A program made the position numbers and the translations under genes. Of a DNA stretch of 25,879 nt, positions 9,980 to 19,989 are shown in pieces; the first letter of the stretch is position 1, and the number at the start of each line of letters is the position of its first letter. The DNA lies in assembly GCA_002633005.1 (NCBI GenBank), contig NMRA01000604.1, positions 210,187 to 236,065 of the forward strand. Direction: 5' to 3'. The notes beneath the pieces are model-generated. The model saw only the letters and a program-made list of their open reading frames with translations. It searched no databases and was not told the origin of the DNA. This stretch comes from Phoronis australis. Lineage: Eukaryota > Phoronida > Phoronidae.

Positions 9980-11960
9980 AGGCTTCTTTTGAAATACTGT
10001 ATCCTTTGTATATGCCTGGTGTACATGGCTCAGTGTGATATTATCTAAGCTTTATTATCCTCTATGGCTTAACAACTATATATCTTCATTCATGCCTGTA
10101 AAAGAGGTACTCCCAGGATCATCAAGCATGTGTATGTTTTTATTCTAATGAGGCGTGCTTCGAATGTACAATTAGTAATTATACTTTTGCAGTGGTTCAT
10201 AACAAACGGATTCATTAAACCCAGTAAATATTTTTGCAACTGCTGACTCTGCATATCAGACGTGCATATTGCATCATACCTCATCAGAGTAAAACTTGTT
10301 ATCAATCATAGTAGAAAAAATTATTTTTATCATTGCCACAAGACGTTAACAAACGCAGTGAGTGTCTGTAACTGTTGTGTCTAGATTGCTGATGAACTAA
10401 AGTCGGTCTACATGTATTTCCATTTTTATATCACTGATTCATGCCAAAGGTTTGAAATTGCGCCCCTTTAAGAGTTTTGACTTGCCCTGTGATCACTAGA
10501 ATCCGATGCAATAAACTTATAGAAGTTGTTTTTTAACCAGTGTAATATAGCTGAAAATTGTGTGCGTTTTCGTTTGCGAGAGTGTTCTTTTTGAATCAAT
10601 GGGTTAATCATTTTACGCTCTACATGAAAACACAGACTACTTTTTTAGGATTACATGTACCAGGTTACCCCGAAAATATTATTTTCAAAGTTTTACCCCT
10701 TGGAGTATACGCGAAACGCCAAGTATTGTGTTCTTACGCGAAAGGGCTCGGAAGGCTGTAGCCTTGGTGCGAAGCTGTTTACTAAATTAAATATACAAAT
10801 TTGCGCCATTGTGGGTAAAAACTGACCGAATAAAATCTTCCTAGAGTAAACTAAATTATTTACCAGCGTTGCAAAAAATGGTTTTCTACAATTATTCTGC
10901 TGCTAAAGTTATGTTGTGATCTTATGCGTCGACTTTCGCCCCAATGAAATATTGCGTCACCTTTTAGCCAGTTTCTTTTTCCCAGATTCTTCAATCAAAC
11001 GTTCTCCCTCGAGGTTACGTAAACGTCACAACAAATGATCAGAATTGGTTTCACTTCATTATATGTTTTTGGAATTTTGATATCAGTGAACCGAATTTTA
11101 GAACAAATTTTGCTGAGATGTGTTCATCATCTAATGGGAGATGTTGAAAACATTTTGGAAGTGGCGCGTGTCACAATGAACTTTTTTCAAAACGACGATA
11201 TACGTTTTTTCGTTAAAAAGGCAGAGAATTACGCAAGAAGATGACGTCGGATGTTTCTCACTTAAACGGCCGTAACGGGCAACTTGAATGCCAATTGACT
11301 TCCAGATTTTGCATGCACACCCGCCAGTCTTGAGCTCATGTTGATACAAGCTTTTCGACGAGGTGACAAACGTAACTATCCGGGCTGTGTGAAGTATCGA
11401 GGTCTGTTTGGTCTCAATAAGCAGTGGCACCTTGCTGTATTTTGAAAATGGTCTTCATGCAACTAGCTGGCTACATAGGAAGGCTCTAGTTTCGAAAAGA
11501 TGTTTTACTGCGAAAGTGACAATAATTTCTGAATGATGATGGATGATGGATGACACTATAAACCGATCAGTCTTCCGTTTTCATGCGCACATGCTTTAAT
11601 ATCGGCGCTATGTTCAAACCATTGTTTATGTTGTTTCTAAAATAAAATTGGGTTCTATTACTGTACCAACATATTAAGAAATTATACAGAAATAAGCAAT
11701 AATTATCTGTGGTAAATCGCAATATACAGCGTGATGAAGTGATCATCAAGAGCAATAACGGAAGAGCGCAAATGCGTGATGCTTGTTGAGCATTCCGCTG
11801 CATGAAAACACTTGAGGTCGTGTATTGAGTGTTGTATTCTGATTGTTATGCAATTTTACTGTAAATTTCAAATTTCGTGTTTGTTTTTGTGCAAAATGTA
11901 CTGTATAAAAAGTCTCATATCTAAATTTAGAAATTATGCTTCCGCGATATCACATAACGT
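9980..11960. other. Interior of the 5.36-kb element, nothing recognised
   Basis: AT-rich sequence. Open frames up to about 100 codons (for example 11131-11430 minus, 11035-11244 plus) overlap one another and have no family motif. Confidence 0.45.
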
Positions 11961-11964
11961 TTGA

Positions 11965-12352
11965 TTTTACCACGCCGTCATTAATTCAACATAAAGTTTT
12001 ATGGCTGGTGTAATGTCACGCACTTCGTATTTGTAGGTTGATTCGATATTATTTCCTTTCAATAGTTGAACAAAACTTTATGAACCGATGTCAAGACCTG
12101 AGTTGCCAGTGGTGAACGAACAGCGAACAGTAAAATGTTTGTTTGGCCAAAGTTCACCCTTTTACCACGCCGTCATTAATTCAACATAAAGTTTTAGGCT
12201 GGTGTAATGTCACGCACTTCGTATTTGTAGGTTGATGCGATTTTATGTCCTTTCAATAGTTGAACAAAAGTTTATAAACCGATGTCAAGACCTGAGTTGC
12301 CAGTGGTGAACTAACAGCGAACAGTAAAATGTTTGTTTGGCCAAAGTTCACA
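11965..12352. repeat. 195-bp tandem duplication beside the right end
   Basis: Unit 1 (11965-12159) and unit 2 (12160-about 12352) both start ttttaccacgccgtcatt and end with ggccaaagttcac. They differ by scattered substitutions and small indels. The second transposon copy at the right edge of the window carries the same unit (reverse complement, from about 25821 on) right after its subterminal array, so the unit belongs to the element family. Confidence 0.9.
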
Positions 12353-12579
12353 CGTTAAGTCATAAAATGGTAATTGCCGACCAAGGACACGCTTAATCCG
12401 AATTGGTCGTCTACGCTAGGCGACCACTTAGCCGACCCAAGTGCCGACCACAGAGACGACTCAGTAGACGGCTCCTAGCCGACCGTTGTTGGTCGGCTGC
12501 TGGTCGGCTAGACGACCGGTCGACGGCCGGTCGTCGACCAATTTCCGACCGGTCGGCCAAAAATTCGTGATGTGTGCTG
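12353..12579. repeat. Right terminal and subterminal array of the 5.36-kb element
   Basis: The TIR occupies 12509-12579. Inward of it lies an array of GGTCGGC/GCCGACC, GACGACC and GGCGACC motifs. Beyond the TIR the two ends of the element are not alignable base by base but share the same motif vocabulary, so the arrays may have expanded independently. Confidence 0.8.
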
Positions 12580-12681
12580 TATATACGTCTATCCTATACC
12601 ACGTCTATTTCTTTCAAGGACCCCTCATTTAGTGACGTACAATTGGCTCAATCAAATTCTCCAGTTGCGTGTGTGTTTCAG

Positions 12682-12778
12682 GAGGAACGCCCTACAGCGG
12701 GATACCCAGCAGTGACCTCCTGGTTATGCTTAAGTCTGGCTACAGGATGCCTCAGCCCTGTAACTGCAGTGATGACGT
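12682..12778 (+). CDS. Receptor tyrosine kinase, penultimate coding exon (kinase subdomains IX-X)
   Basis: The exon reads GGTPYSGIPSSDLL, then LKSGYRMPQPCNCSDDV. This is the hallmark segment of metazoan receptor tyrosine kinases just after the DVWSFG region. It follows acceptor tgtgtttcag (AG 12680-12681) and ends at donor GT|GTAAGT (GT at 12779). The 97 bp hold two bases of a split Gly codon, 31 codons and two bases of a split Val codon. The phase joins perfectly to the exon at 13055. By memory the sequence is closest to FGFR/Cad96Ca/RET-like kinases, but the subfamily is unresolved. The transposon at 7221-12579 ends 102 bp upstream, in the intron. Confidence 0.9.
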
Positions 12779-13054
12779 GTAAGTACAGGTCCTGTGGTGC
12801 AGGAACTCAGGTCATGACAGGCGAGTGCGTGTGTGCAGTAAGGAATACAACTAGAAGACACGTTTTCAGTCCTCTAGTCTCAGTCTGATATCAGACCGCA
12901 AGGTGGTAGCTACATGTCTCTGTCGTTTCACGCGATCCCTTCGACACCACATCCGGGGAATAAGATTCATTATTGTCTGAGTTCTAATTAAAAACGCAAC
13001 AAAACAAAATCCAATTGACGTTTCTTAAGGGAATTTATACTTTGCTCTCCTTAG

Positions 13055-13226
13055 ATACGAGTTGATGACATCATGCTGGAGCGAAGCTCCTCGCCAGCGA
13101 CCAACGTTCAATGTTCTTGTTGCCATGCTAGAAGACATGTTAGTCCAGAGGAAGACATTTATTTCCGTGAAGTGTGGAAACGATTTCTTGTACGAGATCA
13201 TCGACACCGAGAAAGATGACCAATAG
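13055..13226 (+). CDS. Receptor tyrosine kinase, terminal exon (subdomain XI and short tail)
   Basis: After acceptor tttgctctccttag (AG 13053-13054), the first base completes Val. The frame then reads YELMTSCWSEAPRQRPTF, the conserved C-terminal kinase block with the invariant CW and Arg-Pro. It continues through VLVAMLEDMLVQRKTF into a tail of about 25 residues ending DTEKDDQ and TAG at 13224-13226. The tail is short for an RTK. The two exons together give about 88 residues of the C-lobe. The N-lobe, catalytic loop, transmembrane and extracellular exons are not found in the window. No disabling change is seen in either exon. Confidence 0.9.
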
Positions 13227-13590
13227 TTTAAACACAGGGAGCAAGATCTTTGAATGATTATTCTAGATGAGAATTTGTTAACAGTAGACACGTTGTTCTA
13301 TGTATTTTTCCGATGCGGTTATATTTTGCATTGGCTCATTTTAACTGTCCAGTGTCATCTCTTGGCAGTGAAAATTCTGTTACTCCCAATACCGTTTTTT
13401 GCTTTTAAATAAGCTGTTCTTTTAGTAGTTGTATTATTACATATACTTATTATGTAAACAGTTGCTCTTGTATCATATTCCAAGTTAAACGACCAAGTTA
13501 TATAAATATATATATATATCTTCATTCTAGAACGCATCTTACTTTGGTAATGTGATAGTACGTAATACCTCATGTGTGCACATTCCATGG
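13227..13590. other. RTK 3' flank, no clear polyadenylation signal nearby
   Basis: AT-rich sequence downstream of the stop, with a small (AT)n stretch at about 13501-13519. No AATAAA is seen close to the stop. The first clear one I noticed is in the ataaataaat block near 14230. Confidence 0.4.
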
Positions 13591-13599
13591 GCAGCGCAG

Positions 13600-13985
13600 C
13601 ACTGATATGAGTTGGGGGCTACAGACCCCCAGCCCCCTATGGTGTGCCGCCCATGTATTCACGCTTTGTACAGGGAAGATCACCCTGAAAATGTTTGTAA
13701 ACGGATAGGTGTTTGACAGTGCCTGATTTACTGAGGTGGTGGTCGCTAAGGTTTTCGTGCTCCCAGCCTAAGTAATGGGGAGCCGAATTTTTGAGAATAT
13801 GGACCTTTTGCTAATTTTCACGGGGTACGTTTAGAGCTTTGAATTTGGAATTCGCCGATTTTTGCTTGCAGCCTTTTTAGTGGACATTTGCCTAGTCTAC
13901 TATTTTTTTTCGGAATTTTTTTTTTGCTTTTTGTCAACCTCGCAAAATGGGGGTTTGTTCGACCCCCCTGCCTGCCACGCCAACT
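13600..13985. repeat. Diverged dispersed repeat related to 6568-6876
   Basis: The block atttttgagaatatggacct...ctaattttcacggggtac (13785-13835) parallels atttttgggtttgtggacct...aacggggtat in the earlier repeat. Its end, cccccctgcctgccacgcca, resembles the earlier end. The overall alignment is patchy and the boundaries are uncertain. Confidence 0.3.
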
Positions 13986-13989
13986 GAAT

Positions 13990-14730
13990 GCGTTCCCTGG
14001 TGCTGTCTTGAATACAGTCGAAATTGCTTTCAAGAAAATTGCAGCACTGTTCATGATTCTAAAGTTGAAAGCCTATCAAACTGTTTGTTTCATTATTTTT
14101 CATTTGAATTGCTTATATCTCAATTAGTATTCATACAAATGTTGTGATATAGCTGATTCTATTCTACTTCGAATATTTTGCTGGTTTGACAACCATATTG
14201 CTTCAACTACATGTGTAGCACAATAGGGATAAATAAATATTGAACAAAAACACCATGCACCATTATTTTCGGATTAGTACAACATCAGATTTAGTGTTTG
14301 GGTTAAATTATATTTTGGGATTTGTAATTAATGTAATTTGCCAAGTAAGAAGGATTTAAGTGTTGGAACCAAATAGGCCTATGGAGCATCCACTTTGGAT
14401 ATCATCCTTGAGTGCGGTTCAGCGTTACCATTATCGGTATTCAGGTGACAATCACATGCAAATTATTTGCATAAGCAATATGTCAGACATGGACAGTTGC
14501 AGACCTTTACTATGCTATAGGAAGCAATTCCTCTCTTACATCCGTGAATGAAATATGTGGTACTATAGCATAATATGTGGACAATTGTGTAGTTATTTGT
14601 GTCTAAAGATGTCGTTTTATCAACACAGCTGATCTCCTTTGTTAAATATCACGTTGATTAGTCTAGTTTTTGACGCGCAATCTTGCAAGACTTGATACTT
14701 TAAGCATGCCTCCATTCAAATTATAATGGA
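13990..14730. other. Spacer, nothing recognised
   Basis: AT-rich sequence. Short open frames only, without motif support. Confidence 0.45.
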
Positions 14731-14734
14731 TTTT

Positions 14735-14830
14735 TCTAAAACGCTCTCGATACCTTCGACCTCTACACTCTACGACCAACATCCCCCACAACCCAGAACC
14801 CCCTCACCGACGACCTGTGTCATCATAGAT
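14735..14830 (+). pseudogene. Short reverse-transcriptase remnant (STLYTNIPHN motif)
   Basis: Across a one-base frameshift near 14776, the plus strand reads TFDL, STLY and TNIPHN, followed by LTD. FD-x-STLYT-x-IPH is a conserved block of a class of RTs that I associate with Penelope-like elements. Only about 30 codons are recognisable. The CG-rich composition differs from the surrounding sequence. Confidence 0.35.
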
Positions 14831-15087
14831 TTATTTGCGCGTTTTACACATTCATAATCAAATTAGGTCACTGAATGACTCCCCCATAAGACAAACCTAC
14901 TCAAGAATCTGCTCTGCCTCAAGCCTAGTGGTTAAGAGAAAGTTGCGTAAGAACATGTACATGTACTGAAGTAGCGGATTGTGAGCTTGCTATCCTTGTC
15001 AGGGAAATAAATCAACGAGCGGCAACTAATGCTCCTGTTTTACTGAACTCATGGAGAGAGCAGGTTACCGTGAATGTACAAAATATC

Positions 15088-15245
15088 ACATTTCATTATT
15101 TGCTTTCTGCTGTATACTCGCTTGTTGAAAACAGGTACTCCATGTAACGCTGAGACACAGCACTTTTTTGTTAACAATTTGTTTTAGTAAAACTATTTCG
15201 ACTGAAGAAATTACATATTCGCAAGTTCCTTGCTCTTTCCCCAAA
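15088..15245. repeat. Dispersed repeat, copy 1 (pair with 21385-21535)
   Basis: Shared blocks with the second copy, in the same orientation and order, are tttctg..gtatactcg, actccatgtaacg, gttaacaattttg-like sequence, and aaattacatattcg..gttcct. Identity is moderate with indels. The family is unknown. Confidence 0.6.
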
Positions 15246-15382
15246 ACCATGAATCTGCCATTCACAGACGAATAGAAGAAACCATGACAATTTTCCGGAA
15301 ACGAAAGTTGTAACCTTAGTAGATCTTTGATTTCATTTGGTCGTGCTGCTTTTCTTCCTTTTTACTTGCCGAGTGGAATATC

Positions 15383-15616
15383 TTAAATGAGTGCACATTT
15401 CTGAAACGAAGTTGAGAGGCAACTACTAATTGTTCTGTAATTGTTTACATTGTCAGCAGCACAGCCTTTGCATAACAAGCCTTCTATCCACAAAGGAGGA
15501 AACTTGGAAGTCTTTACGCTCAGGTTCAATAGATAGGTGATAGATGGTGTCAGCTTGTCACGAGGCAGTTTCAATAATTTGGAACTGACACCATCCACAT
15601 CAATGACTTTATTCAA
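15383..15616 (-). pseudogene. Non-LTR reverse transcriptase fragment (CR1/L2/Jockey-like)
   Basis: The minus strand reads VDGVSSKLLKLPRDKL, PSITYLLNLSVKTSKFPPLW and VNNYRTISSCLSTSFQKC. These match the RT finger blocks xDGISxKLLK, hxxhFNxSh..GxFPxxWK and VNNYRPIS..P..SKhFEK of CR1/L2/Jockey-type LINEs. It is a different clade from the L1/Tx1 element at the left edge. Only about 75 codons survive. Motif positions such as K-x-IYK are lost, and no other part of the element was recognised next to it. Confidence 0.7.
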
Positions 15617-15619
15617 ATC

Positions 15620-16526
15620 ATGACCATTTTAAAACTAATCAACAAGCTTCATAGTGGATAGAACAATGTCATATTCTATGTCGTTGCCTACCCTGCATCA
15701 AAGAAAGTCAAGTAGATCGTCATGAGTGGGGTTTGTATCTTCGCGATCACGGGTAAGTTTGCTTGTTATGTCAGTAAAAACTTGCTAGCGATCCAGATTT
15801 GCCATGCCTTCAATTCTCACCAATCCTCATCATTGCAGGTGATGAGGATTTTTTCTCGAGAAACAACTTGCCTGATGATTTTCCATAACATTTTGGGATT
15901 CGTCAGGTTGTTACTTATCATTGAACAGTATCGGGCTCTCCTTGTCTTTGTAATTATTTATTTATTACCATTTCACTACAGTTTGTGGCGCTCATAATTG
16001 CCGCGTTGCCGTAGACTGATATTGTACACAATTGACAACTGTATCCGATTGCTACAATTGAATGTTTACAGGCACCCGGCCATATCAAGTGTTAGTGATT
16101 TCGTTTGAACAAACGTAAACCAAACAATGCACCAAAAAACTACATGTACTACTGGACGTTTCCAATTTGTAAAAATGCATGCAGTTGGTGCCAAGTGAAT
16201 CTGTGAGGTCATTGTTAGTTTGTTAATATTTTCATCATATTGCGTTTCTTTAGAATGTAACAATTTGAACAGTTCCCACCATTCTTAGGTTTACAGGCTT
16301 CAGCTAGCTATTATGAAATAAATACTAAGAAATCCAACTTAATAGGCACAAACCTGTTATGTCAATTAGTCGTAGTTTTTAAAATTTGAAAAAAGTTATA
16401 CCCTGGTTTCTTCCGGAATGATGTAATAGATGGAAGACGTTTGGTCACTTGACATTCAGTTGCATTGGCAGAACACAACAGTCCAAAAGACGACTGCGAT
16501 TTTGAACGAGAACTGGACAGTTATTG

Positions 16527-16528
<2 letters not shown>
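15620..16528. other. Spacer, nothing recognised
   Basis: The open frame at 15722-15997 (plus) has a hydrophobic composition but no start context, motif or splice support. Nothing else is seen. Confidence 0.4.

Positions 16529-16530
<2 letters not shown>

Positions 16531-16571
<41 letters not shown>
16531..16571. repeat. (GA)n microsatellite
   Basis: About 20 perfect GA dinucleotides. The Arg/Glu-rich open frames that cross it (16465-16778) are a product of the repeat. Confidence 0.97.
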
Positions 16572-16574
<3 letters not shown>

Positions 16575-18090
16575 AGAGGATCCCGGCATCCCACTCAAGT
16601 ACTGTACTCAGTTGAAGAATCTAACTATAAATTCGATTTCACACTTAACGAAATTTTGTCCTCTTTCAGGACGTATGAACTCGTCCCACGTACACGTACA
16701 CGAGCAATGATGCTGACACGTGTGAGTCACTGCCAAATGAACCAAAGGCTGATCAATATTCCCAAAGTGGACATTTAATCATCACTGGCAAATATCACAG
16801 TAAACCTGGGTCATTCTCATTCACTATTGCCATGGTGGAAGGACCTTACAGTCTTAACACAGTGCATATGATTAAGTGTCATAGCACTCAATCTGGGCCG
16901 GAGTCGAAGGCCTGGCATCACTCGCCCTAGCACGTAAGCAGCTTGTTCGATACTTAAAAAAATTGCAAATACACTTACATGTACAGGTGTCGAGTTCTTC
17001 ATCGAAGTAATGTCTTTGTCTTTGACGTAACATGACTCATTATAATGTGCCGAATAAAGAGTTGTCCCGACTGAATCGCATACTATGTTCCTCAAAGTCC
17101 TTCTACACTTCCGTGCGGCGCACAAACCGATGGTATTTCTTTGCAGCTTTCAAGTCTTTGAGAAATTTACACACAAATACTCAAGGTGCTGTTACTACAG
17201 CCTCCAAAATTACATCTTTTCATGGCCCCACAACTCCCCAGTATCGCACTGGTAAAAACAACAACGGTGGAGACGGTCTTTGACCCATTATGTACAACCC
17301 CGATAACAGAAAATATACTTTTAATTTTTGCTGACTTGTTTCTTAGCAACAGGAACTTTAAAAGCAATTAATTCTCTTAAAATAGATTAATGAAGGTCGT
17401 TTTGACAAACAAGGTTATGGTGAGAACTCTTTAAGGATACATGTGCATGTACGACGTTCGGTTTATCGGAGGTTTTTACTTTGTGAGCATGCGTACGTAA
17501 ACTTTACGATATCCTCAACTTCCACTTTTTCATGATCCATTGTCTATGAGTGGTGCACCACTGGGGTGGGTATAAGTAGGCTATAGCCCCACGTTTTTTC
17601 ATTGCTGCCCCGAAATCTTGAATATACTTCTTCGAGTTTGCGGCTCAATTCTAGGTTTTATCAATAACGAAATTTGATTAGAATATCATAAACATAAGTC
17701 ACAGCATACCTCAGCACAAGCTAAATTAAATACACATGCACATGTCCCTTGTGTTTGCTCAAAACTAGAACAGAAAATGTCAAACTAATTCCGGGTTCCA
17801 TTTCTAGTACAAAGATTTTAGATCCTTGTCCCTGGGTAACTTAATATCAAAATACACAAGCTTATCTCGACTGTAGCCCACTCTTGATGATAAAAATACT
17901 TGTACGTTCAGGGTGAAAAACGGAGTAACGATAAACTTGTTTACTTGAGACACCTCTACAATTTAAAACAAGGAACCTGGAAATTCAAAAATAGCGTCCG
18001 ATTCGTATTTATGCGCAAGAGAAATAATAGAGCGGTTGCTTATTGGAATCCATTCGGTACCGAGTAGAGATCACGGCCATTTACATACCC
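16575..18090. other. Spacer, nothing recognised
   Basis: No protein-like frame with motif support. There is a 12-bp palindrome gtggtgcaccac near 17550. Mixed AT-rich sequence otherwise. Confidence 0.4.
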
Positions 18091-18094
18091 AAAT

Positions 18095-18143
18095 ATGGCG
18101 ATCATCAAGGCGTCTTCTATCGTATTCGCATGGATTCTAATAT
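18095..18143 (+). CDS. Candidate first coding exon with signal peptide
   Basis: ATG at 18095 opens MAIIKASSIVFAWILI, a short basic N-terminus followed by a hydrophobic core, ending at the donor AT|GTAAGT (GT at 18144). This is the usual form of a first exon of a secreted or membrane protein, phase 1. The ATG sits in context aaatATGG. No stop precedes the donor. No following exon can be chained with confidence. Candidates further right (24278-24646) lie more than 6 kb away, beyond mobile elements. Confidence 0.4.
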
Positions 18144-18149
18144 GTAAGT

Positions 18150-19865
18150 ACATTTACCTGTGTAAATGCTGGTAATTAATCAACACACAATTCCGCACAT
18201 TTATAGCATGGACACTTGAATTATAACAGCCTTCAAAAACAGTGGATTTCTATTCGTTGCATTTGCTCAAGGTAGACTGGAAGATAATAGATACTCCGGA
18301 TGAGCTACATTTTTCTCAGTTATGTGGCTAAATATAAAGACCTGTATATTACATGTATGTCCAACACGAACTTAACGAAACAAGTCATACATACATCACT
18401 CTCCCAACAAGTGCTGCAGTGGTTAAATTAGAGGCACATGTAAGTAGGCCCCCAAAGTCCACCGTATCACCTTGAGCACTGAACATAACTTACGGTGCGT
18501 AGGCGCTACGTTCAAATTCCAAACAGTGGTTGGTTGCGCCTACGTGCGCCTACTACACCACTGTCCCCAACTTACGTTGAAAACGTGCTTCTCGGTTCCC
18601 CAAACTAAATGACATGCCCATTAGAAGTAGGTAACGGTCTCCTGTTAGCCATTGACAAAGACCAGGCACATGTATTAATCGAATGCAGAATAACGAGCCA
18701 CTGCCATCTCAGATATGAGTTTCCAATAGATATCCAATCTATTTAAAGAACCCACTTGGTTAATTGGCTCAAGCTTGCAAACCATGGGCGTTTTTTACGT
18801 ACACGATTTCAGTATGAAAGCCGTTGTCATACACACGGTTAACAGGAGACTGACTGGTGAAATCATTCGTTTTGGCAATAGCAGCTTATGTCAATTAATT
18901 AAGACTTCCGTATATAATTGTGCACTGGTGGGACTAAGCGATGCGGAATAGACATTGCGCTCAATTATGTTTTCTGGAGCTCATATGACCTGTACAAGCC
19001 ATCGTTCCAGCTAGGGTGGCACGTCAACTTTTCTCCCGACTTTGGTCCGACCACGTATACTGCTGACCAATCACATCACGTGATCAAGGAAATGCATGCG
19101 GATCGGATGCCATGTTAATGGCACTAGGCTTTGGTGGATACACGAATGTTCCCAAATTGCCATCAAACCAGTATCAACCTTATACAATCATAGTCGGATT
19201 TTCGGGGGCGCCCCCAACCCTCTTAGCTGCCGCAAAAAAACGAAAAAGGAAGAGCGTTGGAAAATGTTTAGTTTATTAATTAATCCCGGTAATTAAAATT
19301 ATACGACTGAAACAAGACTTAAATGTGTGCAATTTTAGTATGACTGGGGGGGTTCAGGTCCAATATCAAGTGTCAAATTCGGTACACGGCACAATCGTAA
19401 CGGAACTTTGGCTAAGTATAGGCTCTCCCGCGATATCTTAGGCAACCGGCAGTGGCGCTGGGCATTACGACTCCGTTTCCGTCGTCTGCCCCACTGTGCA
19501 ATGAAGAAAATTACTTCATTTTTTAAAGAAAATGGAATAAGATTGATGACGAAAAAACAGAAGCTGCTGGTAAGATGTCAATTTTAATAGAACGCTTCGT
19601 GAATCACTCAGAAACTCATGATTCTCTCTTTGTCAATTCTTAACTTCAGACAATTTCCAAAGCAATCGCTTCATTGTTGCCAACACAAAAAACGGAATTG
19701 GTCTTTTGGGCAATTGAAGACTATTTCAAATACGACAAATTTGTTACAAACTGATTGCAAAAATATAAAACATGAAATAAGCATAACAAAAAGAAGGAGG
19801 TTTTGCGCGCAAACGCTGTGGACCATCAACAAGTAGGCCTCTTAGTATCAATTTAAGAGGTAAAT
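18150..19865. other. Spacer or intron, nothing firmly recognised
   Basis: A small inverted repeat gtaggcgc/gcgcctac lies at 18499-18506 and 18536-18543, with gcgcctac repeated at 18546. An acceptor-like ttcttaacttcag ends near 19649, and the following frame reads NFQSNRFIVANTKNGIGLLG in the phase left by 18143. It is short, has no good donor, and was not called as an exon. Confidence 0.35.
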
Positions 19866-19985
19866 TGTGGTGGTGCAGTGTTAAAGCACGCGTGCTCAAT
19901 CCGCCAGCTCGAGTCTATGGCGCTTGTGGTGTTTCTTGTTTGACACTTTCTCGGTTTTTTTACTGCCTTTTTTGTTGGATATTAC
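19866..19985 (+). repeat. tRNA-derived SINE-like fragment
   Basis: tggtgcagtgttaaagc (19871 on) resembles a tRNA A box, and agctcgagtct (19906-19916) resembles a B box about 25 nt further on, followed by tatggcgc and a T-rich stretch. This is the usual head of tRNA-derived SINEs. The arms do not fold into a full cloverleaf, so it is not a working tRNA gene. Confidence 0.4.
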
Positions 19986-19989
19986 TTGG

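Larger units (their letters stand above)
7221..12579. mobile_element. 5.36-kb DNA transposon with 71-bp TIRs and CG-rich subterminal arrays
   Basis: The left end starts CAGCACACATCACGAATT at 7221 and the right end is its reverse complement, ending at 12579. The first 71 bp of each end pair with four mismatches. Both ends are flanked by TATA (7217-7220 and 12580-12583). A second copy (25593 on) is preceded by TA, so a TA or TATA target duplication fits. A TA duplication with CAG termini points towards the Tc1/mariner-like or another TA-targeting group, but no transposase is preserved well enough to decide. The interior is AT-rich spacer with a decayed coding stretch (8910-9412), minisatellites and a 195-bp duplication beside the right end. 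Confidence 0.8.

Noticed and set aside
13818-14147. Overlapping open frames on both strands
   Set aside because: They fall in a dispersed repeat with T/G homopolymers and have no motif or splice support.
14930-14950. A-box-like cctagtggttaagag
   Set aside because: No B box or cloverleaf follows within the expected distance.
16465-16778. Two Arg/Glu-rich open frames
   Set aside because: They are produced by the (GA)n microsatellite.
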